This document shows, piece after piece, positions 45,721 through 55,699 of a stretch of 64,000 nt of DNA; position 1 is the stretch's first letter, and each line of letters starts with the position of its first letter. Source of the stretch: Campylobacter aviculae (GTDB lineage: Bacteria > Campylobacterota > Campylobacteria > Campylobacterales > Campylobacteraceae); the NCBI RefSeq assembly GCF_005406215.1, contig NZ_NXMA01000002.1, positions 101,026 through 165,025 on the forward strand. Direction: 5' to 3'. The translations under genes were made by a program, and so were the position numbers. The notes beneath the pieces were generated by a model. It did not search any database and was not told the DNA's origin. It was given only the letters and a program-made list of their open reading frames with translations.

Positions 45721-47121
45721 TTATTTCTCAATACGCGGATTTAGCATATTTTCAGGAGTTAAATACTCATCTAATTTTTCCTTAGTCAATAAGCCTCTTT
45801 CTAAAACTATATCAGCCACGCTTTTTCCAGTTTGCAAAGCCTCTTTTGCAACTGATGCTGAATTTTCATATCCTATGTAAGGATTTAAAGCAGTAACCAA
45901 ACAAACAGAATTTAACATAGTTTTTTTACAATTTTCAGGATTAGCTGTTAAATGCTTGATTGCTTTATTTGCTAAAGTTAGCATCGCATTTTCTAAAAGA
46001 ACTAAAGAATTAAATAAAGCATAAGCAATCCCTGGTTCAAATGCATTAAGCTCAAATTCTCCTCTTTCTGAACAAAGTGCTATAGTTACATCATTTCCTA
46101 TAACCTCATAACAAGCTTCTCCAACTACTTCAGGAATTACAGGATTGACTTTACCTGGCATGATAGAACTGCCTGGTTGCATTTGAGGTAAATTAACTTC
46201 ACCCAAACCACATCTTGGACCTGAATTCATCAATCTTATATCATTAGCAATTTTAGAAAGCCTAACCGCAGCAGTTTTTAAAGCCCCGCTTACATGAACA
46301 AAATCAGCTGTATCTTGAGTCGCCGCTATAAAATCCTCTGCTGGTCTAAAGGTACTACCTGTTATATCACTTAAATATTTTTCAACCAAATCTTTATAAT
46401 CAGGATGACAACAAATTCCAGTACCTATAGCAGTAGCTCCTAAATTTAAATAAGTCATTGATTCTCTTGCTTTGGTGATTTTTTCTATATCGCTTTTTAA
46501 ATAGCTTGCAAAAGCATTAAAAGTATTTCCTAAGGTTGTAGGAACAGCATCTTCAAGTTCTGTTCTACCTATTTTTAATATATCTTTCCATTCTCTTGCT
46601 TTAATTTCTAATTCATTTTTCAATATTTCCATAGCTTTAAGCAAATCGCCCATTTTAGCATGAACTGCGACTTTGATAGAACTTGGATAAGCATCATTGG
46701 TTGATTGACCAAAATTGGTATTATCATTTGGATGAAGGTATTGATATTCGCCTTTTTTATGGCCCATCATTTCAAGGGCGACATTAGTAATCACTTCATT
46801 AGCATTCATATTTGTGCTTGTTCCAGCACCGCCTTGAACCATATCTACCACAAACTGATCTAAAAACTCACCATTGATAATTCTATCACAAGCTTTAACG
46901 ATATAATCAGCCCTATCAGCAGGCACCATCCCTAAATCTTTATTAGTCAAAGCTGCCGCTTTTTTAACTTGTGCAAAAGCTTTTACAAAGAATGGATATT
47001 CTTTTAAAGTTCTGCCACTCATTTTAAAATTTTCTAAAGCTCTAAAAGTTTGTACTCCATAATACACATCATCTGGAATTTCTAATTCTCCTATAAAGTC
47101 GTGTTCTCTTCTTGTTCCCAT
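45721..47121 (-). CDS. aspA: Aspartate ammonia-lyase
   Basis: Deaminates L-aspartate to fumarate. 466 residues with the fumarase/aspartase superfamily signature GSSIMPGKVNPVIPE (about 317-331) and TSTNMNANEVI (about 100-110). ATG 47121 follows AAAGG. First gene of the aspA-dcuA operon, transcribed away from ung. Confidence 0.96.
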   Translation of the reverse strand: MGTRREHDFIGELEIPDDVYYGVQTFRALENFKMSGRTLKEYPFFVKAFAQVKKAAALTNKDLGMVPADRADYIVKACDRIINGEFLDQFVVDMVQGGAGTSTNMNANEVITNVALEMMGHKKGEYQYLHPNDNTNFGQSTNDAYPSSIKVAVHAKMGDLLKAMEILKNELEIKAREWKDILKIGRTELEDAVPTTLGNTFNAFASYLKSDIEKITKARESMTYLNLGATAIGTGICCHPDYKDLVEKYLSDITGSTFRPAEDFIAATQDTADFVHVSGALKTAAVRLSKIANDIRLMNSGPRCGLGEVNLPQMQPGSSIMPGKVNPVIPEVVGEACYEVIGNDVTIALCSERGEFELNAFEPGIAYALFNSLVLLENAMLTLANKAIKHLTANPENCKKTMLNSVCLVTALNPYIGYENSASVAKEALQTGKSVADIVLERGLLTKEKLDEYLTPENMLNPRIEK

Positions 47122-47400
47122 TGTTAAGCCTTTCTTATATTTTAGATATGGTTAATTTTCAATGTAAATTTTAAAATCTACATCATAATATTAACTAAAA
47201 ATTAAGCATATTCCTATTTTATTAATAATTAGTTAATATTAATAATATTTATTTAGTAAAAATAACTCAAATCTATGATTTTAAATAAGATTGTTTTTCT
47301 TTTTTTAAATTTAATTTCTATTTGTCTTAAAACAAACTAAGTATGATTTCATTAGTCTTGTGCTAAAATATATTTTACTTTATTATTCTGGATTAAGTTA
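47122..47400. other. Divergent intergenic region between aspA and ung
   Basis: 279 bp, very AT-rich, no ORF with a ribosome site. It must hold the promoters of aspA and ung. I could not settle on a -10 box for aspA: the nearest TAAAAT would leave almost no leader. Confidence 0.6.
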
Positions 47401-48099
47401 ATGCAAGAGACTACAATAAAACTTGAAAATATTAAAATGAAAGAAGACTGGAAAGACTTTTTAAAAGAAGAATTTACAAAACCTTATTTTTTAGAAATTA
47501 AAAAAAAATATATCTACGCCTTAGAAAATAAAAAAACAATCTATCCGCCAGCAAATTTAACTTTCAATGCCTTTAATCTTACTTCTTTAAAAGATTTAAA
47601 GATAATCATCTTAGGACAAGATCCTTATCATCAACCTAAACAAGCAATGGGACTTAGTTTTTCAGTTCCTTGTGAAGTGGCTATACCTCCTAGTCTTTTA
47701 AATATTTATAAAGAACTAAAAACGGATTTAAATATAGAACCCTGCAAACACGGAAACTTATCTTCTTGGGCTGAACAAGGAGTTTTGCTTTTAAATTCTA
47801 TTCTTAGCGTAGAAGCTGGAAAACCTGCAAGTCACAGCTCTTGGGGATGGCAAAAATTTACTGATGCGGTCATTTCAAAATTAAGTTTAGAAAAATCAGG
47901 ACTTATTTTTCTACTTTGGGGAAATTTTGCAAAATCAAAAAAAAATTTAATAGATGAAAAAAAACATTTTATATTAGAAGCAGCTCATCCTAGTCCGTTA
48001 GCCAGAACAGGTTTTTTGGGTTGTAAGCATTTTTCAAAAGCAAATGAAATTTTAAAGAATCTAGGAAAAAATCCTATCAATTGGAATTTAACAAAATAA
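47401..48099 (+). CDS. ung: Uracil-DNA glycosylase
   Basis: Removes uracil from DNA. 232 residues with the water-activating motif GQDPYHQPKQAMGLSFS (about 76-92), the base-stacking NSILSVEAG and the His motif HPSPLARTGFLGCKHF (about 196-211). The first ATG keeps the usual N-terminus; its ribosome site is weak (ggatt). Confidence 0.97.
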   Translation: MQETTIKLENIKMKEDWKDFLKEEFTKPYFLEIKKKYIYALENKKTIYPPANLTFNAFNLTSLKDLKIIILGQDPYHQPKQAMGLSFSVPCEVAIPPSLLNIYKELKTDLNIEPCKHGNLSSWAEQGVLLLNSILSVEAGKPASHSSWGWQKFTDAVISKLSLEKSGLIFLLWGNFAKSKKNLIDEKKHFILEAAHPSPLARTGFLGCKHFSKANEILKNLGKNPINWNLTK

Positions 48100-48152
48100 C
48101 CAAAATCAAGTCTTAGGAAAACTACAAACTTTAAGCATTTATTGAAGTTTTA

Positions 48153-48172
48153 TAGTCCGCAAAAGCGGACTA
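48153..48172 (+). terminator. Hairpin after ung
   Basis: Stem tagtccgc / gcggacta with an AAAA loop, 54 bp after the stop, followed by aatttgcaatattttt. Confidence 0.7.
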
Positions 48173-48479
48173 ATTTGCAATATTTTTAAAAGATTCAAAT
48201 CCTATATCGACTTATTTTTGAAATACTTTAGTTTTTTATAAAAATTATTAAAAATTTAATTTATTAAAATACCTATTGAATTTGTAACCAACAATCTAAA
48301 TTAACGATAATTTAAACCTTAAATATCTTAATTCTAAAAAATAGCCAAATTTTATATCATTAATATTTCATTAAAATTAAAAAAATAAATCTGTTACCAA
48401 AATACACAAATTTTTAACAATATTGCAAATATTTTTTTACTCTCTATAAAATTATTTTGCATTCTTTTTAAATTTTCGT

Positions 48480-48485
48480 TAAAAT
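48480..48485 (+). promoter_or_regulatory. Candidate -10 box for the lctP-lut operon
   Basis: TAAAAT preceded by a periodic T-rich stretch (attctttttaaattttcgt), with a 58-bp leader ending in AAAGGAG (48526-48532). Confidence 0.4.
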
Positions 48486-48542
48486 GTCTCTCGGAAATTA
48501 ATATTTAATAAAAATTTATATTTTAAAAGGAGAAAATATCTA

Positions 48543-50210
48543 ATGTGGGAACAAGTTTATGATCCGATGGGAAATATTTGGTTAAGTGCTTTCTTTGCGT
48601 TTTTACCTATATTTTGTTTTTTGGTTTGTTTAGTTTTTTTTAAGCTTAAAGGCTTTCAGGCTGGGTTTTTAACCGTTATAGCTGCTTCTTTAGTGGGATT
48701 ATTTGTATATAAAATGCCTTGGAATTTGGTTGGTGCAAGCTTTATACAAGGTTTTATAAATGGTATGTGGCCTATTGCTTGGATTATCATAGCAGCAATT
48801 TTTCTTTATAAACTTTCTATTAAATCAGGTTCTTTTGAAGTGATCAAACAAAGTGTAATGAGTATCACTCCCGATCATAGAATGCAAGTGATTTTGATTG
48901 GATTTTGTTTTGGTTCTTTTTTAGAAGGTGCTATAGGTTTTGGAGGTCCAATTGCTATTACAGCAGCACTTTTAGTTGGGCTTGGTTTTAAACCATTGCA
49001 AGCAGCAGGACTTTGCCTTATAGCAAACACTGCACCTGTAGCTTTTGGAGCAGTTGGAATTCCTGTAATTGCAATGTGTGATTTAGTTAAAATTGAAAGC
49101 CAATCTGTTTCAGCTATGATAGGTAGAATGTTAATACCTCTTAGTTTTATTGTTCCATTTTTTGTTGTATTTTTAATGAATGGCTTTAAAGGCATTAAAG
49201 AAACTTTCCCTGCTGTATTTGTTGCTGCAGCGAGTTTTACATTGACTCAATATCTAAGCTCAAACTACTTAGGTGCCGAACTTCCAAGTATTATTTCAGC
49301 CGTATCTTCCTTAGCAATAACTACAGTATTTTTAAAATTTTGGAAAATAAAAAATGTTTATCGTGTAGATGGTAAAACAGATTTTCAAACAAATACAAAC
49401 TTAAGTCTTGGAGAAATTTTAAAAGCTTGGACTCCTTTTATTTTACTCATTATTTGTATTATTTTTTGGACTCAACCTTGGTTTAAAAATCTTTTTGGAA
49501 AAGATGGAATTTTTGCTTTTACTAGTATCACCATTGCATTTAACAATATTACTCAAGGAATACTTAGTCCTTCTATTGTGGATGCAAGCGTTTTAAAACC
49601 AGTAAGTTTAAATTTAGGCATAGACTTTATTAATGGAAAAACCGTAGCTCAAGCAGGAACTGCTATTTTATTTGCAGCATTTTTGACTATTTTTATTTTG
49701 AAAATCAAAGCAAGCGATGCTGCTGAATGTTTTGGAGCGACTTTAAAAGAGATGGCTATTCCTTGTCTTACCATAGGTCTTGTTGTGGCTTTTGCATTTA
49801 TTTCTAAAAATAGTGGTATGAGTGCGACTTTAGGTCTTGCTTTTGCACACACAGGCGATGTTTTTTCATTCTTCTCCCCAGTCATAGGTTGGATAGGAGT
49901 ATTTTTAACAGGATCTGACACAAGTGCTAATCTGCTTTTTGGAACCTTACAACAAGCAACAGCACAAAAGCTTGGAGTTAATGAAGTTTTATTTTTAGCA
50001 GCAAACTCTGTAGGTGGTGTTGTAGGAAAAATGATCAGCCCTCAAAGTATAGCCGTAGCTTGTGCAGCCGTTGGGCTAGTAGGAAGAGAATCTGAACTTT
50101 TCAAATTCACGCTTAAATATTCTATAGCTTTTATTATTTTAGTAGGAATTTGGACTTGTTTCATTGCTTTCTTCTTACAAGGTATCATTCCTAGTCCTAT
50201 TTTAAAATAA
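48543..50210 (+). CDS. lctP: L-lactate permease
   Basis: Inner-membrane lactate importer of the LctP family. 555 residues with about 13 membrane segments; LEGAIGFGGPIAITAALLVG (about 131-150) and GSDTSANLLFG (about 458-468) are family signatures. First gene of a lactate-use operon with lutA, lutB and lutC downstream. Confidence 0.95.
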   Translation: MWEQVYDPMGNIWLSAFFAFLPIFCFLVCLVFFKLKGFQAGFLTVIAASLVGLFVYKMPWNLVGASFIQGFINGMWPIAWIIIAAIFLYKLSIKSGSFEVIKQSVMSITPDHRMQVILIGFCFGSFLEGAIGFGGPIAITAALLVGLGFKPLQAAGLCLIANTAPVAFGAVGIPVIAMCDLVKIESQSVSAMIGRMLIPLSFIVPFFVVFLMNGFKGIKETFPAVFVAAASFTLTQYLSSNYLGAELPSIISAVSSLAITTVFLKFWKIKNVYRVDGKTDFQTNTNLSLGEILKAWTPFILLIICIIFWTQPWFKNLFGKDGIFAFTSITIAFNNITQGILSPSIVDASVLKPVSLNLGIDFINGKTVAQAGTAILFAAFLTIFILKIKASDAAECFGATLKEMAIPCLTIGLVVAFAFISKNSGMSATLGLAFAHTGDVFSFFSPVIGWIGVFLTGSDTSANLLFGTLQQATAQKLGVNEVLFLAANSVGGVVGKMISPQSIAVACAAVGLVGRESELFKFTLKYSIAFIILVGIWTCFIAFFLQGIIPSPILK

Positions 50211-50237
50211 GATATTTCATAAGAAAGGTAAAAATTG

Positions 50238-50975
50238 ATGAAAAAAGTATATTTTTATGCAACTTGCTTAGGTACAGCAGCTATGCAAGATACAATTTTA
50301 AATGCTTTAAAACTTTTGCGCTTAGAAGGCGTGGAAGTCATCTTTAAGAAAAAGCAAACTTGCTGCTCTCAACCTTCTTTTAATTCAGGCTATTTTAAAG
50401 AAAGTAAAGAAATTGCAATGTATAATGTAAATCTATTTGATGAACCTTACCCTATCGTTGTACCGAGTGGATCTTGTGCTGGAATGATGAGTCATGATTA
50501 TTTAGAACTTTTTAAAGACGATCCACAATTTGAAAAAGTGAAAAATTTTAGCGAAAGAGTGATAGAGCTTTCTCAATATCTTGATAAAGTTTTAAATGTA
50601 AATTATGAAGATAAAGGAGAGCCTGTAAAAATAACTTGGCATTCAAATTGTCACGCTTTAAGAGTTCAAAAAAGTATCGATGCAAATAAAAATTTGATTA
50701 AAAGACTTAAAAATGTTGAACTTGTGCCTTTAACTTATGAAGAAGAATGCTGTGGATTTGGTGGAACTTTTTGTATTAAAGAACCTGAAATTTCAAATGC
50801 TATGGCGCAAAGCAAAATCAAAGATATCCAAAATACTGGAGCAAAATACCTAGTCAGTGCCGATGGAGGTTGTCTTTTAAATATAGGTGGAACTATGCAA
50901 AAAATGGGGCTTGATATCAAGCCTATCCATTTATATGACTTTTTAATCAAACGCTTGCAAGGAGAAAGACTATGA
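50238..50975 (+). CDS. lutA: Lactate utilization protein LutA (Fe-S oxidoreductase subunit)
   Basis: 245 residues, ATG 50238 (the TTG just before is less likely; AAAGG lies 9 bases upstream). It contains the two cysteine-rich CCG-type domains: KQTCCSQPSFNSGY (about 37-50) and EECCGFGGTFC (about 168-178). With LutB and LutC it forms the NAD-independent L-lactate dehydrogenase. Overlaps lutB by 4 bp. Confidence 0.93.
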   Translation: MKKVYFYATCLGTAAMQDTILNALKLLRLEGVEVIFKKKQTCCSQPSFNSGYFKESKEIAMYNVNLFDEPYPIVVPSGSCAGMMSHDYLELFKDDPQFEKVKNFSERVIELSQYLDKVLNVNYEDKGEPVKITWHSNCHALRVQKSIDANKNLIKRLKNVELVPLTYEEECCGFGGTFCIKEPEISNAMAQSKIKDIQNTGAKYLVSADGGCLLNIGGTMQKMGLDIKPIHLYDFLIKRLQGERL

Positions 50976-52408
50976 ATGCTAAGATGCCTCATGATCAAAT
51001 CGTTCATTTAAAACTAAACGATAAACAAATGCAAGAAAACCTTGTCAATGCTATGCATACTTTACAAACCAATCGTTTTAAAGTGATCGATGCTAAATTT
51101 CAAGATTGGCAAGGTTTAAGATCAAAAGCAAAACAAGCTAAAAACAATGCTTTAATGAGTTTAAAAGATCGTTTATTAGAATTTGAAAAAAATGCAACAG
51201 CTAATGGTATGATAGTGCATTGGGCAGATACCAAAGAAGATGCCTGTGAGCTTATCTATGAACTTATGATAGAAAAAAATATTACCAAAGTTCTTAAAGG
51301 TAAATCTATGGCTAGTGAAGAAATAGGCCTAAATCACTATTTAGAAAGTAAAGGGATGAAAGCCATTGAAACCGATTTGGGCGAACTCATTTTGCAATTA
51401 AACGATGAAGCGCCTGTGCATATCGTAGTTCCAGCCATCCATAGAAATCGCTATGAAATAGGAAAAATATTCAAAGAAAAACTAAATTCGGAACTAGAAA
51501 GCGAACCAGAAAAACTTAATGCCATAGCAAGAAAGCATCTAAGAGATGAATTTGAGGGCTTAAAATTGGGTTTAAGCGGAGTTAATTTTGCCATGTCTAA
51601 AGAAGGAGCTTTTTGGCTTATAGAAAATGAAGGTAATGGTAGGATGTGTACCACAGCTCCTGATATCCATATAGCACTTTGTGGTATAGAAAAAGTGATG
51701 GAAACTTTTGAAGATGCAGCTACGATGGTATCTTTACTCACCCCATCAGCAACGGGACAATTTATACCAACTTACAATAACATTATCACAGGACCAAGGA
51801 AAAATGGAGAATTGGATGGTCCTAAAGAAGTGCATGTGGTATTGTTTAACAACAACCGCACTAATATGCTTGCTAATGAAGATTATTATGAAGCCTTAAG
51901 ATGTATAAGATGTGGTGCTTGTATGAATTTTTGCCCTGTTTATGATCAAATAGGCGGACACACTTACCAAACAACCTACCCAGGACCTATAGGAGAAGTG
52001 ATCAGTCCAAATATTTTTGGTATAGATCATACAGGTGATATTTTAACTTTTTGCTCACTTTGCGGACGTTGTTCAGAAGTTTGTCCTGTAAAAATTCCTT
52101 TAGCTGATTTGATTAGAAAATTAAGACGCGATAAAGTCGGACAAGGGGATAATCCTCCTATAGGAGCCAATTTAGTTCATCACAATGCTATGGAAGCCTT
52201 TACTTTTGCAAGATTTAAAAATTTAGCCACAAATGGTAATTTATGGAGGTTTTCGCTTTCAAAAGCTCATTATTTTAATTCTTTATTGCATAACCTTAAA
52301 GACTCTTTACCAGTGATTAAAAACTGGAGTGCTTTTAAAGAATTACCACAAATAAAAAAAGATTTATATAAAGAAGTAGAAAAACTTGAAGGAGTTACTT
52401 ATGAGTAA
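50972..52408 (+). CDS. lutB: Lactate utilization protein LutB (Fe-S and LUD domain)
   Basis: 478 residues. The N-terminal LUD domain (about 60-290) is followed by two 4Fe-4S motifs, CIRCGACMNFCPVYD (about 311-325) and CSLCGRCSEVCPVKIP (about 361-376). It passes electrons from lactate towards the quinone pool. Overlaps lutA by 4 and lutC by 8 bp. Confidence 0.94.
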   Translation: MNAKMPHDQIVHLKLNDKQMQENLVNAMHTLQTNRFKVIDAKFQDWQGLRSKAKQAKNNALMSLKDRLLEFEKNATANGMIVHWADTKEDACELIYELMIEKNITKVLKGKSMASEEIGLNHYLESKGMKAIETDLGELILQLNDEAPVHIVVPAIHRNRYEIGKIFKEKLNSELESEPEKLNAIARKHLRDEFEGLKLGLSGVNFAMSKEGAFWLIENEGNGRMCTTAPDIHIALCGIEKVMETFEDAATMVSLLTPSATGQFIPTYNNIITGPRKNGELDGPKEVHVVLFNNNRTNMLANEDYYEALRCIRCGACMNFCPVYDQIGGHTYQTTYPGPIGEVISPNIFGIDHTGDILTFCSLCGRCSEVCPVKIPLADLIRKLRRDKVGQGDNPPIGANLVHHNAMEAFTFARFKNLATNGNLWRFSLSKAHYFNSLLHNLKDSLPVIKNWSAFKELPQIKKDLYKEVEKLEGVTYE

Positions 52409-53057
52409 AATTGCACAAATTTCTTCAAAAAGCAAAGAAAATATTTTAAAAAAACTTGAAAATTATTATTGCGATAAAGAATTCTCCCGTACTCCAAGCA
52501 TAGATCCTGTAGAACATATCTGTACTACAGAAGATATGCTTAGTGAGTTAAAACAAAAAATGAGTGATAATAGATATATTGTCGAAGAAAGTACTCAAGA
52601 CAAACTTGAGGAAAAAATCAATGAAATTGCTTCGAGTTATGGTTATACTAAGCTTATATATCCTCAAAATTTAAATTTGGATTTAGCAAAAATCAATGCT
52701 GAACAAAAAGTCTGCTTTGATAAAAACATAGAAGATTTAAGATCTGAAGTTTTTCATAGTGATTTTTCTATTATCCATGCAAGGGTTGGAGTAAGTTCTC
52801 ATGGTGTTGCTTTAGTGCTTTCTTCAAAAGAACAACCTAGAATGCTTTCTTTAGCCCCAAAACTTTGTATTGTTTTACTTAAAAAAGAAAATGTGGTAAA
52901 AAGCATCAGCGAGGCTTTAAATTTAACCAAAAAAGAAAATGAGAATTTACCAAGTAATATTTTGTTTATTGCCGGACCTTCAAGAACTGCTGATATAGAA
53001 TTAATAACTGTTTTTGGTGTCCATGGGCCACAACAAGCACATATTATTATTTATTAA
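52401..53057 (+). CDS. lutC: Lactate utilization protein LutC
   Basis: 218 residues, ATG 52401 chosen because AAGGAG lies 6 bases upstream; a TTG five codons earlier is rejected. The C-terminal LUD domain contains FIAGPSRTADIELITVFGVHG (in part, about 195-214), the family signature. Last gene of the operon. Confidence 0.92.
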   Translation: MSKIAQISSKSKENILKKLENYYCDKEFSRTPSIDPVEHICTTEDMLSELKQKMSDNRYIVEESTQDKLEEKINEIASSYGYTKLIYPQNLNLDLAKINAEQKVCFDKNIEDLRSEVFHSDFSIIHARVGVSSHGVALVLSSKEQPRMLSLAPKLCIVLLKKENVVKSISEALNLTKKENENLPSNILFIAGPSRTADIELITVFGVHGPQQAHIIIY

Positions 53058-53070
53058 GCTTGAAATGGAT

Positions 53071-53098
53071 TATTCTAAGTCATAGCTGACTTAGAATA
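53071..53098 (+). terminator. Hairpin after lutC
   Basis: Perfect 12-bp stem tattctaagtca / tgacttagaata with a TAGC loop, 13 bp after the stop. No clear T tract follows. Confidence 0.6.
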
Positions 53099-53493
53099 AA
53101 TATAAAAACAACCCTAAAATTAATGTTCTTGATTATAATACATTAAATTATATTTATTGAATAAATCAATATTATCTCAATATAAGACTTGTTTATATAG
53201 ATTTTCAATTTTTTATTAAACACATTTATTCTTAAGTTAATTTATTAAAATATATTTAAATATTTTTCAAACCATTTTAATTAATCAAAAAAACATTTAA
53301 TTCTGATATCGTATTATTACGAAAGAAATTTTTGAATTTATACCAAAACAAGAAAATAAAACCATTGATGAAATTTTAAAAATATAATGATTTTCATTAA
53401 TCGTAGATATTAATTGTTTAATAAACCCCATAAAATATACAGGGTTTTATATTGTTAATTTAAAAATTTTTATTATTTTAAAATATAAAATTT
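53099..53493. other. 395-bp non-coding gap between lutC and sppA
   Basis: Very AT-rich, with stops in all frames. A short open stretch (53307-53387) has no start codon or ribosome site. Near 53423-53448 an imperfect ataaacccc / gggttttat pair could help end the sppA transcript. No gene is supported. Confidence 0.6.
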
Positions 53494-54390
53494 CTACTTA
53501 GTATTTAAAAAGCCAACATTTATTTTATAAACAATCTCGCTAATACCTTGAGTGATCAAACTTGAAGTTTTGTTTTCTAAACGATTCAAAAATTTATCGA
53601 TTTTATCTTCTTCTTTCCAAGTAGGATTTTTAACCTTGCTAAGTTTTTCAAGTTCTTTTTTAGCGCTTTCATAATTACTAAGATTGTCAATTAAACGCAA
53701 TTCTTTAGCCTTTTGTGCCAAAAATACCCTTGCATTTGCCCAAGTATTTTTTTGAGTTTTATCCAATTTTCTTTCTTTGGCTACAAAGTTGATAAATAAA
53801 TCGTAGCTTTGATCAATCAAATCTTGCAAATATTGTTTTTCTTTATCACTCCAAGCCCTTGCAAAAGTACCCGCACTCTTAAATTCTCCTGCTTGTATAG
53901 TTTGTTCTTTAATGCCTAATTTATTAGCTAACTCACTAATATCAGCCCCCTGCATAATTACACCAATAGAACCAATAAAACTTGCAGGATTGGCTAAAAT
54001 TTTATCAGCCCCCACACCTGCTAAATAACTCCCGCTTGCCATAGTACCACTCGCATATACAACCACAGGTTTTTTAGCCCTTAAATCCTTTATAGCTAAA
54101 GCAAGTTCCATACTTGGAGCAAATGCGCCTCCAGGTGAATCAATCACAAAAAGCACTCCTTTAATTTGATTGTCGTTTTTAGCGTTAATTATTTTTTCCA
54201 AAACAGGAGAGCTATCAAAAATTTCGCCCTTTAAATCAATGCGTTCTAAATTAGCAAAATGCGAATTTGAACTTTGATCTGAAGAAAAAATCCAAATCAT
54301 TATTAATAATAAAACAAAAGTTTTGAAATAGGTATTGATAAATTTTATACCATTCCCTAGAGTTTTAAAAAATAATTTTATAAGCTGCAT
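53494..54390 (-). CDS. sppA: Signal peptide peptidase SppA (short form)
   Basis: 298 residues with an N-terminal membrane anchor (about 17-37) and one S49 peptidase domain, as in the short SppA forms. The nucleophile Ser is in GTMASGSYLAGVGADKI (about 114-130) and the upstream DSPGGAFAPSMEL (about 83-95) is conserved. It follows the amidohydrolase gene with a 13-bp overlap. Confidence 0.93.
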   Translation of the reverse strand: MQLIKLFFKTLGNGIKFINTYFKTFVLLLIMIWIFSSDQSSNSHFANLERIDLKGEIFDSSPVLEKIINAKNDNQIKGVLFVIDSPGGAFAPSMELALAIKDLRAKKPVVVYASGTMASGSYLAGVGADKILANPASFIGSIGVIMQGADISELANKLGIKEQTIQAGEFKSAGTFARAWSDKEKQYLQDLIDQSYDLFINFVAKERKLDKTQKNTWANARVFLAQKAKELRLIDNLSNYESAKKELEKLSKVKNPTWKEEDKIDKFLNRLENKTSSLITQGISEIVYKINVGFLNTK

Positions 54391-55607
54391 TCTTTTCCTT
54401 TTATAAAAATTTTTTCCACTTCTTTAGAGTTTAAAATAAATTGTAAAGGAGCTTGTTTTTTTTCACATTCCCCAAGATTAAAAATACTAAAATCTGCATT
54501 TTTTCCTACTTTAATCTCTCCTGCGTTTAAATTTAAAGCTTTTGCGGGATAAAGCGTTGCCATTTGTAAAAGTCTAGAAGCTAACTTTAATAAATCCTCA
54601 TTTTGATGGGTAAGCAGATTCGCACGCATTTCATCGAGTATTGATAAAGAAATATTAGAGCTAAGTCCGTCAGTTCCAAGATGGATATTTAAACCGCTTT
54701 GTAAAGCTTTTTTTAAATTAAAAGTTTTTTGGCTTAAAAGACGATTTGAAAAAGCGCAATGAGTTATAGAATGATAATTTTTATCCAGCCATTCATATTC
54801 TTTTAAATACACACAATGTGTAAAAAGAGTTTTTATATTTTTAAAAAGTTTTACATAATCTTTTGGGGTATAAAATGGCTTAGGATTGGCTATAAAATTT
54901 TCCAACCATTTTTTAAATCCACCCTTTGCTTTTCTTAGCCAAATATTTTCAACCTTGCTTTCTAAAAAATGCGTACTCACTAATAAATCATATTTTCTTG
55001 CCAAATCAAGAGCAAAACAAGCAAGTTTCGGATGGGTAGAATAAGCAGAATGCACAGAAATTGCAGGAATGAAAAATTCACTCTTATATTTTAAAGAATT
55101 TTCAAATCTTTGTAAAAATTCAGCTTTTTTTTCTTCAATTTGCTTTTCATTTGTGCCTAAAATTTCATTAAAAAATACTACACGCATTCCATTTTCACTT
55201 GCTTTTAAACAAGCCTGTAAATCGCTTCCAAAACTTGAAATTTCACCTATAGTTCCCACTCCGCTTTTTTGCATTCTCTTTATATTTTGGATGATCAATT
55301 CTTCTTTTGCCTTAGCACTTAAAAAAGAACGAGATTCAATCACGCTTTTAAGCCAAAGCAAAAACTCTCCAAAATGTAAAGTAGTAGAATTGGCACTGAA
55401 TTCTAAATGAGTGTGCGGATTAATAAAAGCCGGGAGAATGATCGAATTTTGATCTGTTTTTATCCATTGGGCCTTAGGATATTTTTTTAATAAATCCTCA
55501 GATTTTCCAAATTCTAAAATTTGCTCTTTAAAAATAAAGGCTTGATTTTCTAAAATAGTAAAGTTCTCGTCACATAAAAAAAGATATTTTGCACTTACAA
55601 TATACAC
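54378..55607 (-). CDS. Amidohydrolase, probable aminodeoxyfutalosine deaminase
   Basis: 409 residues, GTG start at 55607 with AAGGA 7 bases upstream. A metal-dependent hydrolase fold is shown by NPHTHLEFS (His pair, about 62-70), HSAYSTHP (about 188-195), THFLES (about 218-223) and GTDGLSSN (about 315-322). Epsilonproteobacteria make menaquinone by the futalosine route, and this family supplies the 6-amino-6-deoxyfutalosine deaminase; that assignment is from knowledge of the family. Overlaps sppA by 13 bp. Confidence 0.82.
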   Translation of the reverse strand: MYIVSAKYLFLCDENFTILENQAFIFKEQILEFGKSEDLLKKYPKAQWIKTDQNSIILPAFINPHTHLEFSANSTTLHFGEFLLWLKSVIESRSFLSAKAKEELIIQNIKRMQKSGVGTIGEISSFGSDLQACLKASENGMRVVFFNEILGTNEKQIEEKKAEFLQRFENSLKYKSEFFIPAISVHSAYSTHPKLACFALDLARKYDLLVSTHFLESKVENIWLRKAKGGFKKWLENFIANPKPFYTPKDYVKLFKNIKTLFTHCVYLKEYEWLDKNYHSITHCAFSNRLLSQKTFNLKKALQSGLNIHLGTDGLSSNISLSILDEMRANLLTHQNEDLLKLASRLLQMATLYPAKALNLNAGEIKVGKNADFSIFNLGECEKKQAPLQFILNSKEVEKIFIKGKECSL

Positions 55608-55660
55608 AAATTTTTCCTTAAATAAAATTATGATTGTAGCAAAAATTTATTTTAAAATGT

Positions 55661-55666
55661 TATAAT
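55661..55666 (+). promoter_or_regulatory. -10 box upstream of aroQ
   Basis: TATAAT preceded by tttattttaaaatgt, 33 bp before the aroQ ATG; AAGG follows at 55688-55691. Confidence 0.55.
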
Positions 55667-55699
55667 ATAAAGTAAAAATTAATTTTTAAGGTGAATTTT

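Larger units (their letters stand above)
48100..48542. other. 443-bp non-coding gap between ung and lctP
   Basis: After the ung terminator the sequence is AT-rich with stops in all frames and no recognisable gene remnant. The last 80 bp hold the lctP promoter region. In C. jejuni NCTC 11168, as I recall it, cydAB and cdtABC lie between these two genes; nothing of them is visible here. Confidence 0.7.

Noticed and set aside
53307..53387. Open stretch reading ITKEIFEFIPKQENK and ending in TAA between lutC and sppA
   Set aside because: No start codon, no ribosome site, only about 26 codons, and another frame is equally open; not enough to call a gene remnant.
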